From assembly GCF_041146395.1 (NCBI RefSeq), contig NC_090983.1:62379501-62443500 (forward strand): a DNA stretch of 64,000 nt. Reading direction: 5' to 3'. The DNA comes from Eulemur rufifrons (Eukaryota; Chordata; Mammalia; Primates; Lemuridae). Position 1 is the stretch's first letter, and each line of letters begins with the position of its first letter. The notes beneath the pieces were generated by a model. It was not told the DNA's origin, ran no database searches, and saw only the letters and a list, made by a program, of their open reading frames with translations. Of the stretch, positions 22,195-33,185 are shown piece after piece. Both the position numbers and the translations under genes were made by a program.

Positions 22195-22750
22195 CCTGTT
22201 TTTTACCTTCATTGCAAAGCCAAAGTCCTTAGAATGATCTAAAGTGTTTTGAAGATCAGACCCTTCATTTTGTCTCTGGTCTTTTCTTTCAGGCTTCCCT
22301 CTCTCCCTCCCTCAGCTCCAGCCACACTGGCTCCCTCGTTTTTCCTTGGAAATGTCAGACATGCTCTGTCTTAGTGCCTGTTTACTAGGCTGTTCCTGGA
22401 ATGCCTTCCTAAAAAATAGGCACATGACTCATTCCGTCACTTCTTTCTGGTCTTTCTTCAAATGTCAACTTCTCAGAAAACCCTTTCATGACTATTTTAT
22501 TTAAAACTGTGCCCCTGACTCCTTTTTCACCCTTCCTGATTTATTTTTTCTCCATTGTCCGTCTTGTTATCTACTTATTATGTATCCCACATATACATAT
22601 GTTGTGTGCTGTCTTTTCTCACATGCTAGAAGGTAAGCCCAGTAAGGGCAGGAAGTTTCGTATGTTTTGTTGATTGCTGTGCGTGACACATGATGGGTAG
22701 GCCAGCCAATGGTAATCTCACAAGTATTTGTTGAAGATGTTCAATGAATT
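22195..22750 (+). mobile_element. L2 LINE, about 550 bp of the 3' end
   Basis: Landmarks in order: 'aaagccaaagtccttagaat', 'agctccagccacactggctc', 'ctgttcctggaatgccttcc', 'cttcaaatgtcaacttctca', 'ctagaaggtaagcccagtaa' and 'acaagtatttgttgaa'. It covers the ORF2 C-terminal region and 3'UTR. The 61- and 64-aa frames over it are not the L2 protein. Confidence 0.93.
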
Positions 22751-23464
22751 GGTGTCACAAATTGTTTGGTCTATCCATAAGGACTGTGCGTAGACTTTGC
22801 ATTATAAGTACAAGGACTAATCTTAAATGCCATTTTTCAAAATTAATAATACTAGAAAAACCTAAATTCCAGTCAGTTTTTCACTCTGATTTTTATTTCA
22901 CTGATGATGAGACCAGCAATGTGAGGAAAATTTGCTGAATTTATCTAGTTATATAATTCCTATCTTTCAGGGTATTGAAACAGCCAGTCACAAAAAGGAA
23001 ATTTTCACAGCCATATTAAGAAATTTGTTCTTTTTGTGAAGCTAGGCAGAGGTTACTTTCCTTACTGATCCTCCTGAAATCTTAAGACATGAGTTTAGAC
23101 ATTTAGGAGAAGGATAATCCAAAACCAATATCTAGATTTCTTACATTTCACTGTGTAGACACTAATCTTTATGGACCCCATGCTCAGAAAGTACTTTAGA
23201 AAAATACAAATAATGAAATCCTGAAACATCTTTACTTATTTATTATGCCACTGCTCTCTTCCCTTATATTCCTACTTTCATTTTTCTCCCACTTTCAATG
23301 TAATTTTTATCTTCTTCATTTTCTGCCACCAAGTTTAATTGTTCCTATTTTCCTAGGACACTAAAATATGCATAAATAATATGGAGAGCTAATAAACAGG
23401 GATTTAGTTAATAAACATAGGTATTTAATAAACATATGAATTAATGTTAATAAACAACCAAAAT
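22751..23464. other. Unassigned sequence
   Basis: AT-rich, no recognised family. The frame at 22744-22938 has no identifiable product. Confidence 0.4.
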
Positions 23465-23690
23465 TCTGTCTCTGGCCTTATCACTTACGGCAGCCTGACA
23501 TAGCAAAATTTTTTTGTTTCTCTTAGCCTCATCTGTTAATCTTAATAATGATAATTAGTAATAATAAATTCTATCAAATAAGGCTTTTCTGAAGATCTAA
23601 TATACATAAAATATTTAGCACAATGCTGAAGACCTCATGCATATTAAATCCACGTTATTATATTGTCAATATCATTATTTAGAAAGGTAA
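23465..23690 (+). mobile_element. MIR SINE, diverged
   Basis: 'ggccttatcacttacgg', then 'cctcatctgttaatcttaat' and 'taatgataatt', then 'atttagcacaatgctgaaga', follow the MIR order from core to 3' end. Confidence 0.75.
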
Positions 23691-24581
23691 ATATATACCT
23701 TGTATATAATTCCTTATTTCTCTAGTTCTCATTTCCTCAAGAATATAATGAGACATTTAAACTGTATATCTTTAATCTCTATTTCAGCTATAAAATTCTG
23801 AGTCTATAGACTGTGTGTATAAACGGCCATGTTTGGATATAGGAATATATGATATAATCTCCACTGAATTATCTCTTATATTAAGCAATGACAGTAATTT
23901 AATATAGGACATCTTCTTACCACTTTATTACAGTCATTATACAGCTATTCCAACCTTAAAAGGAAACAAATCATGTTATTTCTAAGCAGTGAACTTTTCA
24001 AATTGAGTATTTGTAAGATTTTTCATTTAATAACTAATTGAAATAATATCTACTGTAAGAAATCCCATACTTACAAATACATTCTATCCCAAATGTTGCA
24101 AGTTAATTAATTGTATGAAACTCTGAAACCTTTTACACATAGGTAACTTTACATAAGGTTAGAAATGGGGTCCATGTTTCTCCATGCTTGATTTAAAAAA
24201 TTTAGTTTAATTTCAGCAATCCCATTATTGGGCATATACCCAAAGGAAAATCATTCTATAACAAAGACACATGTACCCGAATGTTTATAGCAGCACAATT
24301 CACAATAGCAAAGATGTGGAAACAACCCAAATGCCCATCAATACATGATTGGATTAGTAAGCTGTGGTATATGTATACCATGGAATATTACTCAGCTATA
24401 AGAAATAATGAAGATACGACATCTCTATGGTTCTCCTGGAGAGAGTTGGAGCCCATTATATTAAGTGAAGTATCTCCCAAGAATGGAAAAACAAGCATCA
24501 CATGTACTCACCAGAAAATTGGTTTCCCTGATCATCACCTAAATACATATCTGGGAACGACACCAATCGGATATCAGACTG

Positions 24582-24607
24582 AGGTGGGGGGTGGGGGAGG
24601 GGATGGG
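24582..24607 (+). other. G-quadruplex motif 1 in the L1 3'UTR
   Basis: Four runs of three or more G with short loops (GGGGGG-T-GGGGG-A-GGGG-AT-GGG). G-rich 3'UTR tracts of this kind are a general feature of mammalian L1. Confidence 0.8.
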
Positions 24608-24674
24608 TGTATGCCTACATAATGAGTGCATTCCGCACCGTTTGGGGAATGGTCACGCTTGAAGGTGCTGACTC

Positions 24675-24700
24675 GGGAAGGGGGGGTGGGGAAGGGAGGG
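24675..24700 (+). other. G-quadruplex motif 2 in the L1 3'UTR
   Basis: Five G runs (GGG-AA-GGGGGGG-T-GGGG-AA-GGG-A-GGG), in the second tandem 3'UTR unit. Confidence 0.8.
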
Positions 24701-25039
24701 ATATATACCTACATGATGGGTGCAATGCACACTGTCTGGGGAACGGACACGCCTGGAGCTTTGACTTGGGGGGACAGGCGGTACATGGGCAACATATGTA
24801 ACCTGAAATTCTGTATCCCCCATAATAATAAGATGAACTAAAAAAAAAAAGAAAAGAAAAGAAACATAAGAGGGTAAATAAAAGTGGTTTTGCAGAGTCT
24901 GAAAGTTATGTTTGGGCATCATCACAAAACTTAGGGCACTGATTTGTTATCTTTATTTCACCTCAAAAAGTTAATATTTTCTGTCCTAGATAATGATTCT
25001 GCAACTACCCTAGCACTGACACAGTCTCATTCAGTGCCT

Positions 25040-25275
25040 CTCTTTTTTTATGATAGCAAAAGTTTAGGAAATAGGAAGCCTAAAAATCCTTCAATACAGA
25101 GCTTGTTGCATAAATGGCATCACACCCATACAGTGAAATACAATGCAGTACCTAAAATGACTGAGGCAGCTATTTGTGTACTTATCTGAAAACATTACTA
25201 AGTTATATTATCAAGAAAATGAAACAAGATGCAGAAAGATCTGAACAATAAGCTACAATTTTTTTTTTGAAGGAA
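25040..25275 (+). mobile_element. Old L1M 3' end fragment
   Basis: Sense L1M pattern: 'tgatagcaaaagtttagg', 'aaaaatccttcaatacagag', 'catacagtgaaatacaatgc', 'gactgaggcagctatttgtg' and 'caagatgcagaaagatctg'. It lies about 175 bp beyond the younger L1 poly-A and is an independent, older insertion. Confidence 0.82.
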
Positions 25276-26479
25276 AATAATATTTCTATCATGAGTCTGT
25301 GGATTACTACTAACTATCGCTAACTTTAAGGAAGGGAATTACTTTTCTGGAAACAAGGAAGGGAGACAGAAAGAATTAGTTTTGCTGTTTCATAGCAAAC
25401 GAATTCATAAGAAAATCATTTAACTTTATGTTTTCCACCTCTTTGGATACAGTGCTCTTTATATGCCAATTGATCATGCATCAGAAGGTTTTTATTTAAA
25501 CTCAAAATTTCAACAGAGTGAAGGAGAAAAATGGATGTGTACCTTGAGGAAATCAAGGCAATTGAGAAAGGAGGAAGAAGAGGATTTACGAGAATATCTG
25601 AGTACGTGTGAGAAAGATTATTGAAAGCAAGATTAAGGAAAACAAAATTTCTCTGAGAAGGAAGGGACCCTGAGGGAGCATCGTTGGCTGAGACTGTCTA
25701 CCACCAGGTGGCATTATCAACGCAAGACAGTTCGGATGCTATTAGAAGTGGGTTAGTGGAGGGTGGGTAAAAATGAAATGGTTTTTGGATTAAGAAGTGA
25801 AAAGCAGTGTGTGAGCAACTATTCAGAATTTATTATACCAAGAAGTACACATTACAACTCAGTCTTACATCGATGGTGTTGGGGGAAAAATCACCATATT
25901 GTATGTGTGTATATGACTTTTTGAAGGCTTGCTTAAATACTGTTGTTTTCTTTAATGTTGAAATTCACTTTATGACTTTTTAAAAAATATTTTTATCCAT
26001 AAATTTTGTCAGCAAAATAAAACAAAATAAGTTGAATATTTAAAGAGTTGATATAAGTAATAAGATGACAATAGTTTTTGAGTTTCACTACAATTTGGTG
26101 TGAATGACGTACGAAGCTGAACCCCTCCCCCCCAGAAAAAGAAAAAATAATCAGGTTCTCTCCACTAAAGTGTGCAGGCTCAATGAGTCAAAACTAAACC
26201 AAACAGTAAATGCACATAACCCCACGGATAAATTTACTATAGTAGACATGGGTCAGTTCTATCTCAGAATATCATGTTAGGCAGTGATGTCTGATAGAGC
26301 ATAGACTAATTTGAAACGTGAATATCTAAAATATAAGTTTTAAAATGAGGTATATGTGAATTGTGTCCATTTACTCTCTATAAACTCCTTTTACATGATT
26401 TAGTAATTTTGAAAGAGATATTTTAAATCATATTATAAAATATATCTTTTGATATTTATTGCATATAGGGAAGAATCTT
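25276..26479. other. Unassigned sequence
   Basis: Purine-rich 25500-25650 and otherwise AT-rich. 'ccaccaggtggcattatcaa' near 25701 contains a CCACCAGGTGGC-type core that resembles the central CTCF consensus; one motif alone is weak. Confidence 0.4.
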
Positions 26480-26810
26480 GTGAAATTATTTATTCAATAA
26501 TATTTCCTGGTTTCTACCCTGTGCCAGCTTCTGTATATGCACTGATAATAATAGGATGAAGAAATATACACAGCCCTGCCCCTCATAGTGTAGAATGATG
26601 AAAGAGTAAAGGATTTGGATTTAGAACTGACTGCTAACCCAAGATGCTGCTTGTTGATTGTGTTACTCCACAATTTAATTAAATTTTAAATTCTCCATTT
26701 ACTTAAAAAATGTTTCTGGAGAATCTCCCATGTGTCTACTACAGTTTAAGATCCTGGACAAACAGGAGTGAATCAAACAGGTAAAAGTCCTTGACCTTAA
26801 GAAACTTAAA
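26480..26810 (-). mobile_element. Two L2 3' end fragments
   Basis: Antisense L2 ends at about 26490-26600 ('tattcaataatatttcctgg', 'ctgtgccagcttctgtatat', 'cagccctgcccctcatagtg') and about 26705-26810 ('catgtgtctactacagttta', 'ggagtgaatcaaacaggtaa', 'agtccttgaccttaagaaac'). They are the same L2 segment twice, so they are two insertions or a duplication. Confidence 0.65.
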
Positions 26811-27099
26811 TATCAGTTTCTTTATCAGATAAATGACATAATACCAATTTTGTTGCAGTAAAGACTGAATGAACACTTGTACATATAGAGTACTGAGATC
26901 AGTTCTAGAAAACAAATTGGAACCCAATAAAGAGAAATTCCCTTTTCCTTTGATTTATGGCTCTTTAGATAAATTTTTCTTCAAAGCTTCCCTTTGTAGG
27001 AAGGGGAGAATCTGTCTTTACCCTCTTTGTATTCCAAATAGGAACTCAATCAGAGTTTATTGAAGTATTATTTGGAGAAGTGGTAAGAAATACAACTGG

Positions 27100-27420
27100 A
27101 AAGTTAGACAAGGGACAGACTCGTCCGACAAGCTAAGGGGTCTGAATTCTGTTCTGTAAGCAGTGAGGAACCACTGAAGGGTTTCAATCCAAATGTGAGG
27201 AATTCTGATTTACAATTTAGAAAGACAACTATGGCAGCAGTTAAAATTGAGGAAGAAAACAGGGAGTCAAAGAAGAAGTTAGGCTTCTGAGGTGGTGGGG
27301 AAAGACCAACTCATGAATGGAATAATTTATGTATCTGAAGTTTTGGGAGTAGATGATTTTGCTTAGGGAGATCTTGTATGGTGAGAAGAGTTGTGAGCTC
27401 ATGGTAGAACCTTAGGGAAT
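27100..27420 (-). mobile_element. L2 fragment (ORF2 region)
   Basis: 'gtaagcagtgaggaaccact', 'gaagggtttcaatcc', 'gacaactatggcagcag' and 'aaccttagggaatatc' match the antisense L2 coding region. In a single L2 this would lie to the right of the 3' end at 27425, so it is a separate copy. Confidence 0.6.
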
Positions 27421-28009
27421 ATCAAAATGTTGATACAATTCAATTATATAAATATTTATTGAGCTCCTTCTGTGTGCCACATACTGTTCTAAGTGTTGGA
27501 GAAATAGTGGTGAATGGTTGGCTGAAGTTCACATGCTAGTAGAGGGAGATAATAAAGATAGAAACATATAAAAACCATAAAAAAGTCGGTTAGTTACAAG
27601 TCTTATGTAGAAAGTTAAAATAGGTTGATATGACAAAGAGTAACTGTAGGGAAAACTTTGTTTAGGTGATCACAGAAGAATCTCAGGGAAGTGATGGTTG
27701 AGATCTATATGACAAGAAGGATCCAGGCCTTAGAAAATCAAGATAAAGCCCACCTTGGGCAGAAGGATATATAAGAGTAAGCAGAGCAAAGAGTACCGGC
27801 CAAAGGCACTGAGAAAGAGCAGTCAGAGTGGTAGAAGGTAAAAGAGAAAGTGTCGCTGTCCAAGATGAGAGAGGAAAGAGTTCAAAGAAAGAGTGTTTGC
27901 CATTGTCAAATCAGAAAAATCAAAAGAAAAAAAAAGCCCATAAACTATCAATTAGATTTGTTAATTGATGGGTATTTAGTAAGAGGAAAGAGGGAGCTGA
28001 CATTTATTA

Positions 28010-28170
28010 TCACCAGCAAATATTTGTTGCTGTGTTCTTTTACATTTTATGCAATTGTTCATTTCAATGTTCACAATAGCAGTAATATTGCTATACTCAT
28101 TTTACAGAGAAGAGACCTAGAATCAGAAATGCTGATGCAGAGGCCAAGGTCAGCCAGTATATGGACCCAG
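28010..28170 (-). mobile_element. MIR SINE inside the L2
   Basis: Antisense MIR: 'tatactcattttacagag', 'aagagacctagaatcaga', 'gaggccaaggtcagccag' and 'tatatggacccagttc'. Confidence 0.75.
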
Positions 28171-28458
28171 TTCTAGCTAACTGCAAAACTCTGTGACTAC
28201 GACATAAATGGTGGCAAAACGAATAAGATAGCAGAGTGTGGTTTGTAAGAGTGAAGATAAGGACAGAGAGAAAACAAACATTTTATGTACATAATTCTTT
28301 CAAGAAATTTGACCATGAAAGAAAAGCTGTGGCATAGGGGCAGCAGGCTATTTGATTTGTTGGATTAAATTCATTTTCAAGTAATGCAGAGAGAGAAAAA
28401 GTAAGCTATTGAGGTCCTTGAAGAACAAGTGAAAGTTTTATTTTTAGTTTATCCTATA

Positions 28459-28682
28459 CTGGGGGTTGACAAACTGTAGCCTGCAGGCCAAATCCATCCC
28501 ACTTCCTATTTTCCTAAGTAAAGTTTTATCAGAACACAACCACAGTCTCTTCATTGATACGTTGCCTGTGCTGTTTGTGCACTACATTGATGGACTTGAG
28601 TAGTTGCAACAGAGACTGTAGGGCCCACACAACCTAAGATATTTCCTATCTGGCCCTTTACAGAGAAAATTTGCCTATGCCT
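28459..28682. mobile_element. hAT MITE inserted in the L2
   Basis: The left end 'ctgggggttgacaaactg' and right end 'gaaaatttgcctatgcc' are the inverted ends of the 'ggttggcaaact...aagtttgccaacc' hAT family. Internal landmarks are 'aaagttttatcagaacacaa' and 'gagtagttgcaacagagact'. Flanks 28451-28458 (ATCCTATA) and 28683-28690 (ATCTTACA) agree at six of eight bases, fitting an eroded 8-bp target duplication. Confidence 0.88.
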
Positions 28683-29031
28683 ATCTTACAGGAAAAAAAT
28701 AGAGTTGCTGAACGTTGTTAGGAAAATGAAATGGATTATGTAGGGCATATAAAACGGCATGTGTATAAACAAGATTAATGTAGTTGTGCATGCAGGATGA
28801 ATTTATAGCAAAATATGCTACTATTCCAGGAAAGAAGCAATGGGAATCTTGCCAAGGTCAGAATAGCCAGGAAAGTCTAGATATGGAATCAGGGACTGAG
28901 GGGATGTGGGAACGTCAAAGGCTGGTCCAGGGATCCTGGGTGAACAAGTGCAGAAATAGGGAAGTCAGGACAGGAAGGTGATTTAGGGGAAGACGGAGAA
29001 TTTTATTTTAGAAATGTGTAATGCATTAAAT

Positions 29032-29245
29032 GCGGCATAGTGGAAAGAATGTTGACTTCAGATCCAAGAGACCCGGTTTGAGTTCCCACTCCCCCATTTG
29101 TATACAAGTGCTATTGGGAAAATGAAAACGTTTTCCAGCCTCTGTTTTTTTATCTGTAAAATAGGATAATGATGTTTACCCTTGAAGGTTTTGATAAGGT
29201 CAAAATTAGATGCCATGTGCATTGTGCTTCGGACATATTAGTTGT
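29032..29245 (+). mobile_element. MIR SINE
   Basis: Sense MIR: 'ggcatagtggaaagaatgtt', 'cagatccaagagacccggtt', 'tatctgtaaaataggataat', then 'tgatgtttaccc'. Directly abuts the L2 above. Confidence 0.88.
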
Positions 29246-29908
29246 AATATCTATAAGCTATTGTTATTGTCCATTAAGTTGTTATATTTCAAAATGCTGT
29301 AGAAATTAGGCCATCATTACAAGTATATTCAATTATCATTTGCATCAAAAGTGAACCTTTAGCTTGACTTTGTCCTATTTCTTATTATTCAATAATCTTT
29401 TTTTATCCTTCCTTAATAATTTGTCATGCACATGCCCAAGTAGGAAACTTTCTAGCATAACATCAATCTCCTTGGCACTGAAGAATAAATTAAAATGATT
29501 CATTAGCATTACAGAATTATTTGTTGTAGTTAGCATAATTTTAATGGAACTATAGGATGTGATCGGATTATTCTCTTCTGAAAAATTAATATTCCAACTT
29601 CACATTTATTTTTATTCTTAATAAATACTTCAACTTTACCATTTGTCTTTCCAGAGCTATCCCTGGGCATAATTAGATTGGCAAAGCTACCTATTTAGTC
29701 ACTGAAGAATTCCTTTAAACAATTTTTTCCTCTCTCTGCTATTCTAATCCTTGCTGATGATTCTACATGATTTTTGCACATTGCTCATGAATAAAATGCC
29801 AAAATCAAAATTAAATAAAACAAAACAACTCTTTTTAAATGTAGATGTCAATAAAGAGGTCTTATGTATACACAAATAGCCATAATGTACAGTTCAAAGA
29901 CTTTTTAG

Positions 29909-29947
<39 letters not shown>

Positions 29948-31019
29948 CATGTAGTTAATCTTAGCTGTTGAACTTTTAGGAGGTCAAAAAAAAAATACCT
30001 TTTCTTTTCTACCTGATTTGGGTACTAATTGAGAATTAGATGCAGTGGTCAGATAGCTGGGTCGATTTTAATAATAATAAAATCTGGGTTTAGCCTGTTT
30101 GGCTTAGATGCAAGTAAGTGGGCCTTATAATACTTCTCACTAAATTGAACCTCAAGCTTGCCACTTAGGAGGAATGAAAGGCTAAGAGTGCTAGTCTAGC
30201 AAAAGTCCACATGGAAATCTTAAAAGTAGGAAGTGAATGTTTTCCATAACATCAGTTCATTCTTAAAAATCATTCTTACAGCTGAACATATGTGTGTAGA
30301 ATTGCAGTAGGCTAAATGCCCCCAGGCTATTCTGAAGCAAATGAATGAATATTTATCCCAATCCATTTTGATATCAAGTTTTCCTCAAAATCTTATTTTT
30401 TAGCCTTCTTTTATGGTTTCTACTTTGACATATATCTCCTTATGCTTCAGGTTCTTTCAGTTGTCCTGAATTCTTATGTTTTACCACACCACCAGCATTG
30501 GTATTTATTTTATTGCTAATCTTTTATTCCTCATGCAAACATGATTCAGCTTATAACATGATTTCACCTTGACAGGTACTCTGGTGGTTCACTGAGCATT
30601 CATAGTCTTGCAGTGTATGTACGTTGCTGTCATTAATACATTTTGGTTTATCTTTTTAAGAAATTGGCAGTGAGTTTAAGCTTACTGCTGAATTTTTTGT
30701 TAATTTAACATCTTTCTTAGTACACACATCAAATTATATTTATTAATTCATTTACATAACATATGCCCCAAAGGGTCACTTTATAGACCAAAGTTAGTCT
30801 TTTTTTAAAAACAAATGATAATAGATAGTCTTAGAAATAATGTAAAATCTGCTTCAACTTAATATTACATTCAATATGATAATACAATCACTGTTAACTC
30901 AATTCATATCATTAGTCTACCTTGTTTAACACAAGGGACCAAATAAAGTACCTAGTACTCTCTTCCCTATGGCACGCTGTCATAAATTTGAGCAGACATG
31001 TATTTTAACTCCATTTGAA
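29246..31019. other. Unassigned stretch with a CA repeat
   Basis: No repeat family apart from the CA tract at 29914-29946. 29480-29860 is AT-rich with several TAAT cores and could be conserved non-coding sequence; 30540-30690 is also unexplained. Confidence 0.4.
29914..29946. repeat. (CA)n microsatellite
   Basis: About 16 uninterrupted AC units. Confidence 0.96.
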
Positions 31020-31190
31020 ATCTTGGCTGTTACTGGCTATCAGGCCATTGGTAAGTTTTGTCACTTTTCTGTCTATCCATTTTTTTCTTTATAAAATGAA
31101 GATAACACAAACCTTAAATAAGATACTGTAATCCAGTTAATTTATGTAAAGTGTTTAGCATAGAGCTTAGCTTATATAAGAATATGCTCT
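31020..31190 (+). mobile_element. MIR SINE, diverged
   Basis: 'gctgttactggctatcagg', 'tctttataaaatgaagataa' and 'gtaaagtgtttagcatagag' follow the MIR core-to-3' order. Confidence 0.75.
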
Positions 31191-31253
31191 GCATGCATCA
31201 GTCTCCTCAACTTCAATATTTTCTCTCACATTTTTACTGCCACTGGTAGAGTA

Positions 31254-31863
31254 CAGTTGGTCCTCTGTATCCATGTTTTCTGCATCCATGGATTTAACCA
31301 ATCACAAATAGAAAATACTGAAAAAAACAGGATGATTGTGTCTGTACTGAACATGTACACACATTGTTTTCTTGTCATTCCCTAAACAATACGGTATAAC
31401 AACTATTTACATAACATTTGCATTATGTTAGGTATTATAAGTAATCTAAAGATGATTTAAAGTAGCGGTCCCGAAACCTTTAGGCATCAAGGACCAGTTT
31501 CATGGAAGACAATTTTTCCACGGAAGGGAATCCCAGGTGGCATACGGAGCTCAGGCGGTGATGGGAGTGATGGGGAGTGGCTGTAAATACAGATGAAGCT
31601 TCCCTAGCTCACCTCCTGCTGTGTGCCCCACCACCTTTCCTAAGTTTCCTGGAAGACTATTCCACAGACAGGGGGCTGGTGGAGCTCTGCTGCCCAGTTT
31701 GCGTTCCAGGGGATGGAGGTTGCAGATTTGAAGTATACAGGAGGATATGTGTAGGTTACATACAAATACTATGCCACTTTTTATAAGGGACTTGAGTTTC
31801 TGTGGATTTTGGTATGTGTAGGGATCCTGCAACAAATCCCCTACAGATACCAAGGGACGACTA
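31254..31863 (+). mobile_element. Tigger-type MITE, complete, split by a hAT
   Basis: Full-length copy: the left inverted end 'cagttggtcctctgtatcc' and the right end 'agataccaagggacgacta' are complementary. TA occurs on both sides (31252-31253 and 31864-31865). Internal blocks are 'gtactgaacatgtacacac', 'acaactatttacataacatt' and 'aagggacttgagttt'. Without the inserted element and one duplicated target it measures about 339 bp. The related copy at 1281-1563 is truncated. Confidence 0.92.
31463..31725. mobile_element. hAT-Charlie MITE nested in the Tigger MITE
   Basis: The left end 'gcggtcccgaaacctttagg' is followed by 'tcatggaagacaatttttcc' and 'acgga', and the 3' half by 'ggagctcaggcggtgatggg' and 'ggctgtaaatacagatgaag'. 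This is the hAT family with the 'ggtccccaacc...cgtggaagacaatttttccacgga' start. Flanks 31455-31462 (ATTTAAAG) and 31726-31733 (ATTTGAAG) form an 8-bp target duplication with one mismatch. Overlapping 69- and 100-aa frames are artefacts. Confidence 0.92.
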
Positions 31864-32419
31864 TACTATATTGTTGATACTTGTTAAGTAAACACTGGAA
31901 TGATCCTAAAGATTCCAGGAAACACTTTTAGGAGTTTTGGAACACTCCTCTGGGAGTTTCTCTTGATGATAAATCACTCAGCCTGTATGTAGTGGTCTGA
32001 GATGGTGAGTGGGCACTTAAATCCAAGTAATAACTCCAGCAACAGAGGATTGAGAACAGGAAAAGAGAAAAGAGGGAATAATAGTCATTAGAGAGTTTAT
32101 ATAAAACTTTTTGTAGACTAGCTGGTCCCATGACTAATCTCTTCCCAAGCCAGGAAGTTATTTCATGTTCATCTGCTCTGCATTGCTTTGGTTAAAGCTC
32201 TTTGGGGAATGAGAAATAGAAATACACCTTAGTATATCAGGTTAAAATGGGAGTGGGAGGATAGCAGATATTATAAAGGTATGAGAGTAAATCCCATTGG
32301 CATCCAAGATTATGAAATGAAGCACAGTCAGACCCCAATGAAAGGGAAATTAGGAAGTGCAAAGTCCTGGACTGAGCTACTTTATATTTCAGAGGCAGTA
32401 TGTTCTCAAGTTCTGTACT

Positions 32420-32550
32420 TTTTTCTCTTTCCCAGTTCACCCCTCTCTCTCCTTCTGTCTTTTTTCTTGCTCCTTCTCTTTCTTTCCTTTCACTTGCCTT
32501 CATCTTTCTCTGTCCTCTGCCCCTCCTTCCCCTTTCTCTCTATCTCCACC
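32420..32550 (+). repeat. Pyrimidine-rich tract
   Basis: About 130 bp of imperfect CT-rich sequence, source of three overlapping Ser/Phe/Leu-rich frames on the plus strand, none credible as protein. Confidence 0.85.
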
Positions 32551-32799
32551 AACATTTTCTGTCTTGTACTTGGCCCAAAATACAATCTTTGAATCAATAT
32601 ATCATTTCAGCTCAACACCCAAGGATAACCAGCTTGGTCCTGCGATATTTTAATTTCACTTCCCAGAGAGAGACAGATTTGGCCCAGATCATTTGTATTA
32701 GCCAATGGATTTGTCTCCCTGGACTTGGAGAGGAGTACATGGGTTTGTGTGCACGTGAAGCCTCCCTTCCAGGGGCTACAGGTAGAACAGGTTCCTAGG

Positions 32800-32882
32800 A
32801 GGGGATCAGTTATATTCCCAGCACCTTGCACAGGATCTGGAATGTAGTATGTGCTCAAGAAATATCTGCTGAATAAATGAGA
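32800..32882 (+). mobile_element. L2 3' end fragment
   Basis: 'cccagcaccttgcacagga', 'gtagtatgtgctcaagaaa' and 'tctgctgaataaatga' match the L2 terminal sequence. Confidence 0.75.
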
Positions 32883-32989
32883 TAACATTAAATTCATAGC
32901 TTAATTTAGTAAATTTATAGTTTATTTACACCTTTACTAGCTTTACTAATAATTGAAAATCAATATGTGTTAAGTGTTTATCATTATCT

Positions 32990-33185
32990 AAAAATCGTTT
33001 GATGTACATTCCATGTGTTTCATTATGGAATCCTCATAATAGTCTTGTAAGACAATCAGGCACAGAGAGGATAAATAATTTGTCCAAGTTTACAGAGCTA
33101 GTAAAGAGCAGAGCCAAGATGTGTCCCTAGAGACACTAGGACTCTAGCATCCACATTCCTGACTCCCATGCTAAATCCTCTCTCA
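32990..33185 (-). mobile_element. MIR SINE
   Basis: Antisense MIR: 'aggcacagagaggataaata', 'atttgtccaagtttacagag', 'ctagtaaagagcagagccaa' and 'ctcccatgctaaatcctct'. Confidence 0.9.

Larger units (their letters stand above)
24213..24865 (+). mobile_element. Strepsirrhine-type L1, 5' truncated
   Basis: Sense L1 beginning in the ORF2 C-terminal region ('agcaatcccattattgggca') and ending in poly-A at 24839-24865. Frame 24281-24622 reads the ORF2 C-terminus ('MFIAAQFTIAKMWKQPKCPS', 'YMYTMEYYSAIRN') and then runs into the 3'UTR. The 3'UTR contains two tandem units of about 100 bp, each with 'gtatgcctacataatg / atatatacctacatgatg', a G-rich run and 'ttggggaatggtcacgc / ctggggaacggacacgc'. The tail matches the lemur/galago L1 type I know. 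Confidence 0.92.
27425..29010 (-). mobile_element. Long antisense L2 with two insertions
   Basis: Starts with the L2 3' end ('aaatatttattgagctcctt', 'ctgtgtgccacatactgttc', 'tggagaaatagtggtgaatg'), continues into the 3'UTR and ORF2 C-terminus ('agaatctcagggaagtgatg', 'gcagagcaaagagtaccgg', 'ccaaaggcactgag'). After a MIR it resumes at about 28400 ('gaggtccttgaagaacaag'), and after a hAT at about 28690 to 'ttaggggaagacggag'. The right half is strongly diverged, so unity of the copy is an inference. Confidence 0.7.

Noticed and set aside
32357..32798. Three overlapping plus-strand frames (up to 132 aa)
   Set aside because: Pyrimidine-rich tract gives Ser/Phe/Leu-rich products in all three frames; no motif.
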